Source: JAXGPF01 sp964463985 (lineage in GTDB: Bacteria > Verrucomicrobiota > Kiritimatiellia > JAAZAB01). Taken from it: a DNA stretch of 64,000 nucleotides. Positions within the stretch are counted from its first letter, which is position 1. Every line of letters starts with the position of its first letter. The notes below the pieces were generated by a model. It saw only the letters and a list, made by a program, of their open reading frames with translations, had not been told where the DNA came from and did no database searches. Position numbers and translations under genes: made by a program. The DNA is taken from contig CAYXEK010000004.1 of the NCBI GenBank assembly GCA_964463985.1, positions 1-64,000 of the forward strand. Reading direction: 5' to 3'. Below are positions 30,525-38,880 of the stretch, in pieces.

Positions 30525-32540
30525 ATGAATACAAAACTCAAAAAACATTTCGGATCGAAACCAATCGTATGGGTGGCCGCCTGGGGCATATCCAAACTGC
30601 GCAAGCGCGGCGGACAGTTTGCCGGTTCGATCAACGGCGCGGCCGTCTGGTATGATGACTGGTATGACCGGGTCATGTCGAAGGAAACCGCCGTCAAGCT
30701 GGCGGAACTGGGAGTCAACTTGATCATCCTGCCGTTTTCCGTGGGCGGCAGCGCGCGCATGGAACAAGCGGAACGCGACGATTTCGAACGCATGACCCGT
30801 ACGCTGCACAAGTGCGGCATAATCTCGCTGCCTTACCTGCAATACCAGAACATACTGCAGGAAGATTTCACCTTCAAAGACACGGTCTGGGGGGTCAGAC
30901 TCGACGGCAGCCGCAAGCAATTCGCTTACTGGCGGCGCACGGTCTGCCAATCCTCCCCGGCATTCCGCGAATATTTCAAGGGATTGATATCCGACGCCCT
31001 GCGGCGCGGCGCCGACGGCATCTGGATTGACAATACCCACCGTGTCCCCTGCCGGTGCGACCTGTGCATCCGGCGCTTCAAACAATGGCTATATGCTAAC
31101 CGGCGCGAATTGCTGGCCGAACTCCGCCTTGAGAATTTTGACCGGATTGAAATGCCGCCATTCGCCGGCGGCGCCGATCCTATCACCCAGGCCCTGCTGG
31201 ACTTTAATTGCAGGGCGAATCTGGACATTTTGTCCGAATTTAAAAATCACATGCTGTCAATCAAGCCGGACGCCCTGTTCGCATCCAATCCCGGCATCGG
31301 CCGCGGCAGCAGCAATTACGACCGCGGCATTGATCTGCGGCCGTTGCTGGAACTGCACGACCTGATGTATCTGGAAAACAAATTTTTTCCAAGTGTTGCC
31401 GACGGCCAGACCACCGGTAATTTCCACGGATTCATCAGTTGCGAGGCTGCCGGCTCAATGGGCATTCCCGGCGCATGGAAACGGCATGATTTTGACGATA
31501 CGGCCTCAAAAACCGCCACCGGCATGCCGGAAACCGAGCCGGAAATCCGGCGGGTGATCTTTGAAGCCGCCGCCTGCGGCGGCGCGCCGGGCATGCTCTG
31601 GGCCATCCGCACCCGGCCGGAACACATGTGCGACAAGCCCGCCGACCTGCTGACCATGTATTTCGAGCATCCGCTGATTTATTCCGGCATGAAAAAGGCC
31701 CTGGACTTTGTCCGCTCCCTGCCGGTATTCGGCGATTCCCGCAACATCGCCAACATCGCCGTGCTGCATCACCGCGCCAGCCTGGCCTTTGACCCGCAAA
31801 ACGCCTGGCCGGCCATGCATACCGCGGAAGAGTTTTTACACAACGCCGGATTGCCTTACAACGTTTTGTATTCCGAAGATTGCGCCGCCCAAGCTGGCGG
31901 GTACAAAGCGATCATCCTTGCCGGCGTCAGCGCGATGAGCCAGCAGGACGCGGATGCCCTGAAAGGTTACGTTGAACGCGGCGGACGGCTGCTGGTCCTG
32001 GGCGATTGCGGACTTTACGACGAACGCCGGCATGAGCGTACCGAATTCATCCTGCGGGATGTTTTGGGCGCCAGCCGCTTCCGGCGCGTCCAGGAATTTA
32101 TTTTCAACCGCTACGGCGCGGGCATCTGCGCGACCCTGCCCATGGCTGGCGTATCTGATAAAATGCTCAACAACATCATGCAAGCCGAACCCAGGAATTA
32201 TCTGCCTGCCTGGCATATCCGCCGTTCCGAGGTTATGCATGCGCTCGATGCGTTGCTGGGCGGCGACCGGCAAATCCGGATGACTGACATGGCGAATGTC
32301 GCGGTTACTCTGCGCCGGACGGAGTCCGGCGCAACCGCCGCGCATTTCGTGGCATACGCTCCTTGCCCCGACGCGCAGGCATTGACCATCCAAATCCATT
32401 GCAGTTTGGCGCACGCGAAACAAGCCGTTTGGCATACGCCGGGAGCCGGGGCGCAGCCGGCGGAACATGGCGCCGGGGCGGCGGGTTATAACTCATACCG
32501 CCTGCCGGGCTTGATTGATTACGGCGTGTTGATCATATAG
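30525..32540 (+). CDS. GH42-like/GHL-type TIM-barrel glycosidase-like protein, paralogue 2
   Basis: The 671-residue product parallels the protein at 26835-28790: IWIDNTHRVPCRCDLCIRRF corresponds to its Asp and Cys-x-x-Cys region, and a GATase-like C-terminal domain follows (YKAIILAGVSAMSQQDAD, RLLVLGDCGLYDER). The first part has VNLIILPFSVGGSARM and FEEHPL-like segments of the barrel. No signal peptide. Two such paralogues around an iron-sulfur protein point to one pathway for a branched or modified sugar. Substrate unknown. Confidence 0.78.
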   Translation: MNTKLKKHFGSKPIVWVAAWGISKLRKRGGQFAGSINGAAVWYDDWYDRVMSKETAVKLAELGVNLIILPFSVGGSARMEQAERDDFERMTRTLHKCGIISLPYLQYQNILQEDFTFKDTVWGVRLDGSRKQFAYWRRTVCQSSPAFREYFKGLISDALRRGADGIWIDNTHRVPCRCDLCIRRFKQWLYANRRELLAELRLENFDRIEMPPFAGGADPITQALLDFNCRANLDILSEFKNHMLSIKPDALFASNPGIGRGSSNYDRGIDLRPLLELHDLMYLENKFFPSVADGQTTGNFHGFISCEAAGSMGIPGAWKRHDFDDTASKTATGMPETEPEIRRVIFEAAACGGAPGMLWAIRTRPEHMCDKPADLLTMYFEHPLIYSGMKKALDFVRSLPVFGDSRNIANIAVLHHRASLAFDPQNAWPAMHTAEEFLHNAGLPYNVLYSEDCAAQAGGYKAIILAGVSAMSQQDADALKGYVERGGRLLVLGDCGLYDERRHERTEFILRDVLGASRFRRVQEFIFNRYGAGICATLPMAGVSDKMLNNIMQAEPRNYLPAWHIRRSEVMHALDALLGGDRQIRMTDMANVAVTLRRTESGATAAHFVAYAPCPDAQALTIQIHCSLAHAKQAVWHTPGAGAQPAEHGAGAAGYNSYRLPGLIDYGVLII

Positions 32541-32551
32541 CGCCGCGATCA

Positions 32552-32572
32552 TCAACCGGATATTCCGGTTGA
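32552..32572. promoter_or_regulatory. Perfect hairpin TCAACCGGA-TAT-TCCGGTTGA
   Basis: A nine-base stem with three-base loop lies just after the GHL gene stop and before the lipoprotein gene. It is not followed by a T-tract, so it could be an operator or a factor-dependent termination or processing site. Confidence 0.5.
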
Positions 32573-32657
32573 AAGCGCGGACTGCCCGCCAGGACCGGGG
32601 CTATGCGATTATAACCGGGGATTGACCTAAGCGCAACGTTTTGGCACACTGCCGGCC

Positions 32658-33563
32658 ATGAAGACCGCGGCGCCATTGATCAGCATCGGACTGGCTGCAA
32701 TCATCCTGCTGGCGGGATGCGTCCGCCCAACGGATGTCATTGATGTCTCGGCCTACGACTACCGGGACACCAGGAACCTGGTGCGCATGGTGGCCGACGC
32801 CGCCCGCCTGCTTGAAGGCGAGGGCTTGCCCGCCCTCGATAGTTTACGGGAGCGCTGCTCCCCTTCCGGCGAATATTATCTTTACGTTTACGATGCGGAA
32901 GATATCTGCCTCTACCATGCGGGCATGCCGGAACTGGTCAATCAATGCCTGGCGGACATCAAGGATATTGACGGGAAATCCATTTCACGCCTGATCCGGG
33001 AAGCCCTGAACAACCCCGATAATCCGCACGGCTGGGTACATTACACCTGGTGGGAACCGGGAAAATTTTACCCGGTGCCGAAGTCCTCCTGCCACTTCCG
33101 GATTCGCCTGCCCGACGGACGTAAAATCTACGTCGGCGGAGGATTGAACCATCCGCACGAGGAACGCGAATTCATCCGCATTTCGGTTGACAGCGCTGCC
33201 AGGCTGATCCAGGCCCGGGGCGCGGACGCCCTGCCGGCCATCGCCGATCCGCTGGCCTCCTACAATTTCCGCGACGTGCGGGTGTTCGCGTTCCGCGAAG
33301 ACGGGCGCATGCTGATTTCTCCGGTGCTGGGCGACAACCGGATCGGGCTGGATTTGCGCCGGTGCGTGGATGCCGCCGGCAACCGCCCCTTCGACCGCGC
33401 GCTGAGTTTGCTGGAAACGCAGGCCTCCGTCTGGCAGGCATTCATTGACTACAGCCGGGACGAACGCCAACCCGTGAAGAAAACTCTGTATATACGGCGC
33501 ACCGTCTTGAATAATGAGCCGGTTTATCTGGGCGCCATAACGGATCTGCCCCATCCGCCTTGA
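32658..33563 (+). CDS. Lipoprotein with two Cache-like sensor domains
   Basis: The N-terminus is a lipoprotein signal (ISIGLAAIILLAGC, lipobox LAGC). Residues about 25-160 and 165-300 are two similar sensor-like domains, each with a helix followed by Y-L-Y/V-F segments: YYLYVYDAEDICLYHAG and KSSCHFRIRLPDGRKIYVGG, then VRVFAFREDGRMLISP and KKTLYIRRTVLNNEPVYLGA. This is the form of Cache_2/sCache ligand-binding domains usually fused to kinases or chemoreceptors, but there is no output domain. It precedes the NCS2 permease. It may bind a ligand at the outer face of the inner or outer membrane. Confidence 0.75.
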   Translation: MKTAAPLISIGLAAIILLAGCVRPTDVIDVSAYDYRDTRNLVRMVADAARLLEGEGLPALDSLRERCSPSGEYYLYVYDAEDICLYHAGMPELVNQCLADIKDIDGKSISRLIREALNNPDNPHGWVHYTWWEPGKFYPVPKSSCHFRIRLPDGRKIYVGGGLNHPHEEREFIRISVDSAARLIQARGADALPAIADPLASYNFRDVRVFAFREDGRMLISPVLGDNRIGLDLRRCVDAAGNRPFDRALSLLETQASVWQAFIDYSRDERQPVKKTLYIRRTVLNNEPVYLGAITDLPHPP

Positions 33564-33650
33564 TGCCCATCGGGCGGTGTCCGTCAAAAACATTGAATCG
33601 CCAGGTTGTGATGAACGCAAGCTGAGCAAACAGGGCGCAGGCACAGGAAT

Positions 33651-35021
33651 ATGCAAACCAAATACGAATACGGCGTCAATGAAGTGCCGCCTTTCCCGCA
33701 TCTGATTGCTTTATCATTGCAGCATGTGATGCTGATGTTTGTTTCGCTTTCCCTGCCCGTGATTTTCGCCGCGCAGATCAACGCCTCGCTGGAGGTTACC
33801 GCCGCGCTGGTGGCGTTTTCCATGCTGGCGGGCGGCATCGGCTCAATTATGCAAGCCGTTAAATGGCCGTTTTTGGGATCGGGCTACCTCTGTCCCAATG
33901 TTTGCGGACCGTCCTATTTCAGCCTGTCATTATCAGCAGCCTGGACCGGCGGCATGCCGCTCATGCGCGGGATGACCATCCTGGCCGGGCTGGTGGAAGT
34001 GGTCATGGCGCCCATCGTCCAGAAATTAAAACATGTCTTTCCCAACTACATCGTCGGCCTGGTGGTGGCTTTGGTGGGCGTAAGCGTGATCACGCCGTCG
34101 GTAACTTCGCTGTTCGGCCTGGCATACCGCGGCGATGCGCTGGTGGTGGCCGACGGGCTGGTGGGATTCGCCACGCTGGCGGTGATGGTGCTTTGCAACG
34201 TCTGGGGAAAGGGCCCGGTGAAAGTGTACAGCCTGCTGATCGGCATGCTGGCCGGCTGGTTGGCGGCCTTGTGCGTCTCCCCGGAAAGCCGCTTGGCCCT
34301 GCATGCCTTGCACGGCACGGCCTGGGCGGCGCTGCCAAGCATGCCGTGGAAGCTCTGGGACCTGGCGTTCGACCCGCAACTGGCGCTGCCGTTCGTGGTC
34401 ATCGGGATCAGCGGCTCGCTGAAGTCGTTCGGCAACCTGCTGGCCGCCCAACACATTTCGGAGCCGGAGTTAAAACGCCCGAATTTCAAGCCGCTGCGCA
34501 ACGGCCTGATGGCGGACGGGCTTTCGACCATGCTGGCCGGCGCGCTCGGCGGAATGGCGGTGGACACATCCTCCAGCAATGTCGGCCTGGCGGCCTCCAC
34601 CAAGGTGTTGAGCCGCTGGCTGAGCATGGCCGCCGGTGTAATCTTCATCCTGCTGGCCTTTTCACCGCGCCTGACAATATTTTTTTCGCTGATGCCGCAG
34701 CCGGTGCTGGGCGCATCCATTATCTTCGCCGCCTGCTTCATGATCGTCATCGGCCTGCAACAGATGTTTGAAGAGCCATGGGAAACGCGCCGGACATTCG
34801 TGGTAGGCATATCGCTGTTTCTCGGACTGAGCACGGCTTTCCAACCGGGCTTGTACGCCCGGGCGCCTCACATCATCCAGGCCTTTTTCACTGATCCGCT
34901 GCCCACGGCCACGATCCTGGCCGTGGCGCTGCACCAACTGGTAAACCTGGACCGCACCGGCGCCGGTTTGGCGCGGCGCGCCGGATCGTTGCTCCGCCGC
35001 CAGCAAGATAAACGCCGATAA
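33651..35021 (+). CDS. NCS2-type nucleobase permease (uracil/xanthine family)
   Basis: The 456-residue protein is a polytopic membrane transporter with about 12-14 hydrophobic segments. The signature segments are LPFVVIGISGSLKSFGNL and GGMAVDTSSSNVGLAASTKV, with the central Thr/Ser-rich transport loop and the S-S-N-V-G motif of nucleobase:cation symporter-2. LAGALGG and the later QPVLGASIIFAACFM also fit. It imports xanthine, uracil or a similar base by proton symport in family members; the substrate here is unknown. Only 5 bp separate it from the following amidohydrolase, suggesting coupled uptake and hydrolysis. Confidence 0.88.
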   Translation: MQTKYEYGVNEVPPFPHLIALSLQHVMLMFVSLSLPVIFAAQINASLEVTAALVAFSMLAGGIGSIMQAVKWPFLGSGYLCPNVCGPSYFSLSLSAAWTGGMPLMRGMTILAGLVEVVMAPIVQKLKHVFPNYIVGLVVALVGVSVITPSVTSLFGLAYRGDALVVADGLVGFATLAVMVLCNVWGKGPVKVYSLLIGMLAGWLAALCVSPESRLALHALHGTAWAALPSMPWKLWDLAFDPQLALPFVVIGISGSLKSFGNLLAAQHISEPELKRPNFKPLRNGLMADGLSTMLAGALGGMAVDTSSSNVGLAASTKVLSRWLSMAAGVIFILLAFSPRLTIFFSLMPQPVLGASIIFAACFMIVIGLQQMFEEPWETRRTFVVGISLFLGLSTAFQPGLYARAPHIIQAFFTDPLPTATILAVALHQLVNLDRTGAGLARRAGSLLRRQQDKRR

Positions 35022-35026
35022 GAAGC

Positions 35027-35896
35027 ATGAAAAAACCGCTCTATCCGCGCGCCGACGCCATGCCCGCCTGCGCCGGCTTCATCATTGATTGCCATATCCA
35101 TCCCGCGCTCAATGCCCGTACCGACTTCAACTGGTTTGGCCCGGTCGGCGGTTTTGCCCGGCAGGTCGAGGACCTGCGCCGCGCCGGCATTTCCCGGGCC
35201 TGCGGCGCGCCCGTCGCGGCGGGCGCCCCGGAAACATTTTCCGCCATCAGGCAATTGAACGACCAGGCGCTGCGGCTGCGCGACCGGTTTCCGGACTTCT
35301 ACCTGCCGGGCATCCAGGTCCACCCGCATTTCCCCGCGGAATCATGCCGGGAAATCGAACGCTGCTGCGGCCGGGAAAGCGTGCGGTGGATCGGCGAACT
35401 GGTCGGCTATATGATGGGTTACGGCGACGATTACGCCTCGGATGCCGCTTTGACGGTCATGCGCGCCGCATCGGAGCACGGCGCCGTGGTCAACCTGCAC
35501 TGCCATAGCCTGGAGCCCCTTGACCGCCTCTGCGCGGCCCTGCCTGACCTGAAAATCGTATTGGCCCATCCGGGCGGCGGCAAGCAGGACGTGCTGGGGC
35601 GGCTGGACAAAGTGGCCCGTTATCCGAACCTGCACCTGGACATCTCCGGGTCGGGCATTGACCGGCTGGGCATCCTCCGCCATGCAATGGACATTGCCGG
35701 CAAGGACAAGTTGCTATTTGGGACGGATTACCCCGTCAACAACCCGGCCGTTTACGTTCAAGGCGCGCTTTATGAACGCCTGACCGGCGCCGAGCGCGCG
35801 GCGTTGTTTGCCGGAAATTTTCAGCGGCTGACGGATGCGGTTGCGCCGGGGGGATGCGCAAAAAAAATGCGCCATGGTGCCGGAGGAGGGAGTTGA
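35027..35896 (+). CDS. Amidohydrolase_2-type metal-dependent hydrolase
   Basis: The 289-residue product has the TIM-barrel amidohydrolase pattern: H-x-H in IIDCHIHPALN near residue 22, IQVHPHFPAE, NLHCHSLEPLD, KIVLAHPGGG and LLFGTDYPVNN with the final Asp. This set of His and Asp ligands matches the Amidohydrolase_2 group, which includes decarboxylases and lactonases. Its 3' end overlaps the convergent tRNA-Leu by about 20 bp, so the last few residues (HGAGGGS) may be unselected. It is coupled to the permease. Substrate unknown. Confidence 0.8.
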   Translation: MKKPLYPRADAMPACAGFIIDCHIHPALNARTDFNWFGPVGGFARQVEDLRRAGISRACGAPVAAGAPETFSAIRQLNDQALRLRDRFPDFYLPGIQVHPHFPAESCREIERCCGRESVRWIGELVGYMMGYGDDYASDAALTVMRAASEHGAVVNLHCHSLEPLDRLCAALPDLKIVLAHPGGGKQDVLGRLDKVARYPNLHLDISGSGIDRLGILRHAMDIAGKDKLLFGTDYPVNNPAVYVQGALYERLTGAERAALFAGNFQRLTDAVAPGGCAKKMRHGAGGGS

Positions 35897-35960
35897 ACCC
35901 TCATGGTGTTGCCACCGCTGGATTTTGAGTCCAGTGCGTCTGCCATTTCGCCACCCCGGC
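35875..35960 (-). tRNA. tRNA-Leu(CAA)
   Basis: Minus-strand acceptor GCCGGGG pairs with CTCCGGC, then discriminator A and encoded CCA (35877-35875). Anticodon stem CTGGA/TCCAG with loop CTCAAAA gives anticodon CAA (reads UUG). A long variable arm (GCGGTGGCAACACCATGAG) is class II, as expected for leucine. Confidence 0.95.
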
Positions 35961-36044
35961 GGATTGCGTCAAAACTGGGGGTTAAGCTATACCAAAAAAC
36001 CTGTGGTTACAAGCAGAAAGTTGCCCCGGTCGGGCTGGGGGCGC

Positions 36045-36440
36045 ACCTGCGATTAGGTGCAATCAAGCCGGCACAGGCAACACGCTTTCGTTGCTTTCTC
36101 AAAGTCTTCTGCCGCGAAGTGGCTTTGGAGTGCGGCGGCTTGACGCCGCTTTGAAAAGACCGGTCACGATGCAGCCGTCTTCTTTATGCCATCAAGCCGG
36201 GTAGCATCCCGCAGGATACTCAGACCAGACTGAAGGCTGTAGACTATAGCGGGGTTTAACCTGCAGCCTACAGTCTAATAACCTGCAGCCTTGGCGTTCC
36301 TTATGGGACACCTGTGAAGCCGGGTGATTGTATATAATCCTTGTTGTATCTCCATGCCGCTTGGCGCGCGCCATGCGAAAGCGGCGTCAAGCCGCCGCAC
36401 TCCAAAGCGGCTTCGCCACGAAAGAGCGGCGGCAATCCCC
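36045..36440. repeat. MITE-like palindromic element, copy A
   Basis: Perfect 30-bp inverted arms lie at 36123-36152 and 36378-36407 (CTTTGGAGTGCGGCGGCTTG... and its complement). The left 90 bp (from about 36049: CACCTGCGATTAGGTGCAAT) is nearly identical to the complement of 40735-40825. No transposase is near; a non-autonomous element is inferred. Confidence 0.75.
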
Positions 36441-36485
36441 TGGGACTGACTTGCGACCGCCGGCGGCATTTTGCCGGCAATATGC

Positions 36486-36515
36486 TTGACTAACGCCGCG
36501 GCTACCGGTTAGTAT
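36486..36515 (+). promoter_or_regulatory. Sigma-70-like promoter of the micro-gene/RNase D operon
   Basis: -35 TTGACT (36486-36491), 18-base spacer, -10 TAGTAT (36510-36515). The micro-gene ATG is 57 bases downstream. Confidence 0.5.
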
Positions 36516-36572
36516 AAACGCCTGTAAACCAGCGCCGCCATTATGCGGCGGAAGCAGCCGTGAACCCGCATT

Positions 36573-36662
36573 ATGTTCAACAACAACCTGATACTGATAT
36601 TTATCCCCGTGGTGCTGGCCATCGCCCTGTGGGCGGCATACCATTTTCTGGAACGGAAATGA
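36573..36662 (+). CDS. 29-residue single-membrane-span peptide coupled to RNase D
   Basis: ATG at 36573, stop TGA at 36660-36662 overlapping the RNase D ATG (ATGA). The product begins MFNNN, continues with a hydrophobic span LILIFIPVVLAIALWAAY and ends HFLERK, so it has a short polar N-terminus, one transmembrane helix and a basic end. The layout is that of a real coupled gene; it is too short for routine gene calling. Function unknown; it might help place the exonuclease at the membrane or act as a leader. Confidence 0.6.
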   Translation: MFNNNLILIFIPVVLAIALWAAYHFLERK

Positions 36663-37813
36663 CCGCGTCCGCCACTCCTTACGAATTGATCCGGTCTCCC
36701 GAGCAACTGCGCCTGGCTTTGCCCCTGCTGGAATCCGCGCCCTCCCTGGCGTTGGATATGGAGATGGAAAACCATTGCCATCTGTACGGCCTGCACATTG
36801 CCTTGATCCAACTATCCACGCCGGACAACCGGCACTACATCATTGATCCGCTTTCCGGAATCGAACTGCAGCCACTCGGCGCAATTTTCAGCGATCCGGA
36901 GCGCCAGTTGATTCTGCATGACGCCGATTTCGACCGCCGGGCGGCGCACCAGGTTTACGGCTGGAAACTGCATGGAGTGTTCGACACCAAGATCGCGGCG
37001 CAACTGTGCGGGCACCGCAAATTCGGACTGGGCAATTTGCTGTCGGAATATTTTAACGTCTCCACCAACAAGCGCTTTCAAACCATGAACTGGATGAAGC
37101 GGCCCATCTCCGAGGAAGCCCTGGCTTACGCGGCCGGAGACACATCGCACCTGCACGCCTTGCGCGATAAATTGTCGGCGCGCCTGGCGGAACTGGGGCG
37201 CGCTGCCTGGGCGGAAGAGGAGTTTGACTTCGCGGAACGCCAGGAAATGCGGCTGCCCGCCTCGCCCGCGCATCACCGCATGAAACGCAGCGCGCTGCTT
37301 ACTCCGCGGCAACTGGCCGTGCTGGGAGCCCTCTCGGCATTCCGCGACAAACTGGCGCGCCAGGTCAACCGGCCGCTGCATTTCATCATGCGCAATGAAA
37401 TCCTGCTGGAACTGGCGGCGCGGCCGCAACTTGACCTGGAATACCTGCGCGGATTGCGCGGCGTGCATCCGATCCTGCGCCAGTCCCATAACCTGGAGAA
37501 GCTGCTGGCGGCCTGGCGCGCCGGACAACAGGCGCGGGAGGAACAGCATCCCGCCCGGGCGCGCCGGCCGCGTTCGGCCCCGAACTACAAAACCCGGTTG
37601 AAAGACATGCAGCTTTGGCGCGCGGCCCTGGCGGAAAAATTCGACCTGGAGCCTTATCTGCTGCTGGATAATGACGTGCTTGGTTGGTGCGCAAATCATC
37701 CCCGGCAGGCTCCGACGCCGGAAATCGCCGCGCTCGTGCGCCGCTGGCAACGCGCGGTCACCTGGCCCGGATTCGCGGAAAAATTCGAGATTGCGTCGCC
37801 CCTGCCGGGCTAA
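36659..37813 (+). CDS. rnd: Ribonuclease D-like 3'-5' exonuclease
   Basis: The ATG at 36659 (coupled to the micro-gene stop) gives 384 residues. The DnaQ-like core shows D-x-E in SLALDMEMENHCHLYGL near residue 27, ILHDADFD near residue 84, and ALAYAAGDTSHLHAL near 160. A C-terminal HRDC-like region (LTPRQLAVLGALSAFRDKLA, LGVHP-type segments) is as in RNase D, which trims tRNA 3' ends. The second HRDC-like part is arginine-rich. The stop overlaps the end of the convergent LpxC-like gene by 4 bp. Length fits RNase D. Confidence 0.85.
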   Translation: MTASATPYELIRSPEQLRLALPLLESAPSLALDMEMENHCHLYGLHIALIQLSTPDNRHYIIDPLSGIELQPLGAIFSDPERQLILHDADFDRRAAHQVYGWKLHGVFDTKIAAQLCGHRKFGLGNLLSEYFNVSTNKRFQTMNWMKRPISEEALAYAAGDTSHLHALRDKLSARLAELGRAAWAEEEFDFAERQEMRLPASPAHHRMKRSALLTPRQLAVLGALSAFRDKLARQVNRPLHFIMRNEILLELAARPQLDLEYLRGLRGVHPILRQSHNLEKLLAAWRAGQQAREEQHPARARRPRSAPNYKTRLKDMQLWRAALAEKFDLEPYLLLDNDVLGWCANHPRQAPTPEIAALVRRWQRAVTWPGFAEKFEIASPLPG

Positions 37814-38823
37814 ACCAGCGGCTGCAGCAAATTGTACTTGTAAAGAATCCGCACCATTTCGACATCCAGGGCATGCCCGGACTTGTAGGAAATAACCTGC
37901 GCGGCCAGGCGCCCTTCCTCAACCAGCGCCAGCGCGGCCAGCAAATCCAGCGTGGCGCGGTGCCAGACCGCCTCCAGCGACTTGCCCGCGTGCAGCATTT
38001 GCGGTTCATTCAAATACCGGCGCTTGCCGGCAATCAGGATGTTGCTGTCCGTGTAGCCCAGGTTGCGGATGTCGGCAAACATTTTGCCGATGGTGTGGCA
38101 GTACAACTTCATGCCGGCGGTGGTGTTGGTGCGCGCCGGGGCGCCTTGGCGGAAGATTTGCCGGTTCAAGGTGAAGCGCAGGCGCTGGCGGCCAATGGCA
38201 TTGGGAAAATCCGTCGCGCAATCCACCCGCAGCTCCGGGGCGGCGGCCGGCAATAAAGTCAGGAAACTGCCGTTGCCGCCGCCGACTGTCACCGGCTCGG
38301 ACACGGTCAGCCAAACCGCCGGCTCGGCGGAAGCGGCCGTGCCGGCCGCTTCCAATGCTTCCACCAAGTCCAGGCTGCCCCGGTCAAACAGGGGCGGATC
38401 GCCCGAATCCACGCGGATCACCAGGTTGTCAATCTGCATGCCCACCCGCAACGCAATGATATGCTCCACCATGCGCATGTAATTGTGCGGCGAACCGCTG
38501 CGCAGAACAATATTGCGCGCGGTAGTCCAGACATTGCGCACGGACACCCGGATCGGCAGCGAACCCGGCAGGTCGCGCCGCTCAAACCACCAGCCCGGCC
38601 GGTGGGACGGCTCAAAAACCAGGGTCCGCTGTTCCTTGCCGAAAAACGTTCCGGGGCCGCTGACGGATTGACTGCGGGAGATCGTGGTCTGGCAGGATTC
38701 CACCGGGTCGGGCGGAACGGAAGAAAGATCCAAATCCACCGGCTGGCGCGCCCATTTGTCATAAGCGCGCCGGACGTCATCAATCACGCCATGCAATACC
38801 AGCCCAAACGGTTCATCGGACAT
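37810..38823 (-). CDS. LpxC-like UDP-3-O-acyl-GlcNAc deacetylase
   Basis: The 337-residue protein keeps the zinc site of LpxC: MVEHIIALRVGMQIDNL near residue 118, HRATLDLLAALAL near residue 288 and YKSGHALDVEMV near residue 315, that is H, H and D plus the general-base region. LpxC performs the committed step of lipid A synthesis. The rest is divergent, with an N-terminal domain starting PFGLVLHGVIDD. No companion LpxA or LpxD gene is near. It could be the sole LpxC or a paralogue with a different N-acyl sugar substrate. Its stop overlaps the RNase D stop. Confidence 0.75.
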   Translation of the reverse strand: MSDEPFGLVLHGVIDDVRRAYDKWARQPVDLDLSSVPPDPVESCQTTISRSQSVSGPGTFFGKEQRTLVFEPSHRPGWWFERRDLPGSLPIRVSVRNVWTTARNIVLRSGSPHNYMRMVEHIIALRVGMQIDNLVIRVDSGDPPLFDRGSLDLVEALEAAGTAASAEPAVWLTVSEPVTVGGGNGSFLTLLPAAAPELRVDCATDFPNAIGRQRLRFTLNRQIFRQGAPARTNTTAGMKLYCHTIGKMFADIRNLGYTDSNILIAGKRRYLNEPQMLHAGKSLEAVWHRATLDLLAALALVEEGRLAAQVISYKSGHALDVEMVRILYKYNLLQPLV

Positions 38824-38880
38824 AATGCAATTCCTTGCCTGAAGCGGCGCGCCGGGCCGGCGCGCCCGGGGGCATCCTGG

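Larger units (their letters stand above)
35961..36572. other. Intergenic region dominated by a MITE-like repeat
   Basis: Contains the repeat elements listed at 36045-36440 and, at the right end, the promoter of the RNase D operon. Between the inverted arms there are short direct repeats (CTGCAGCCT, twice). No gene is supported. Confidence 0.6.
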
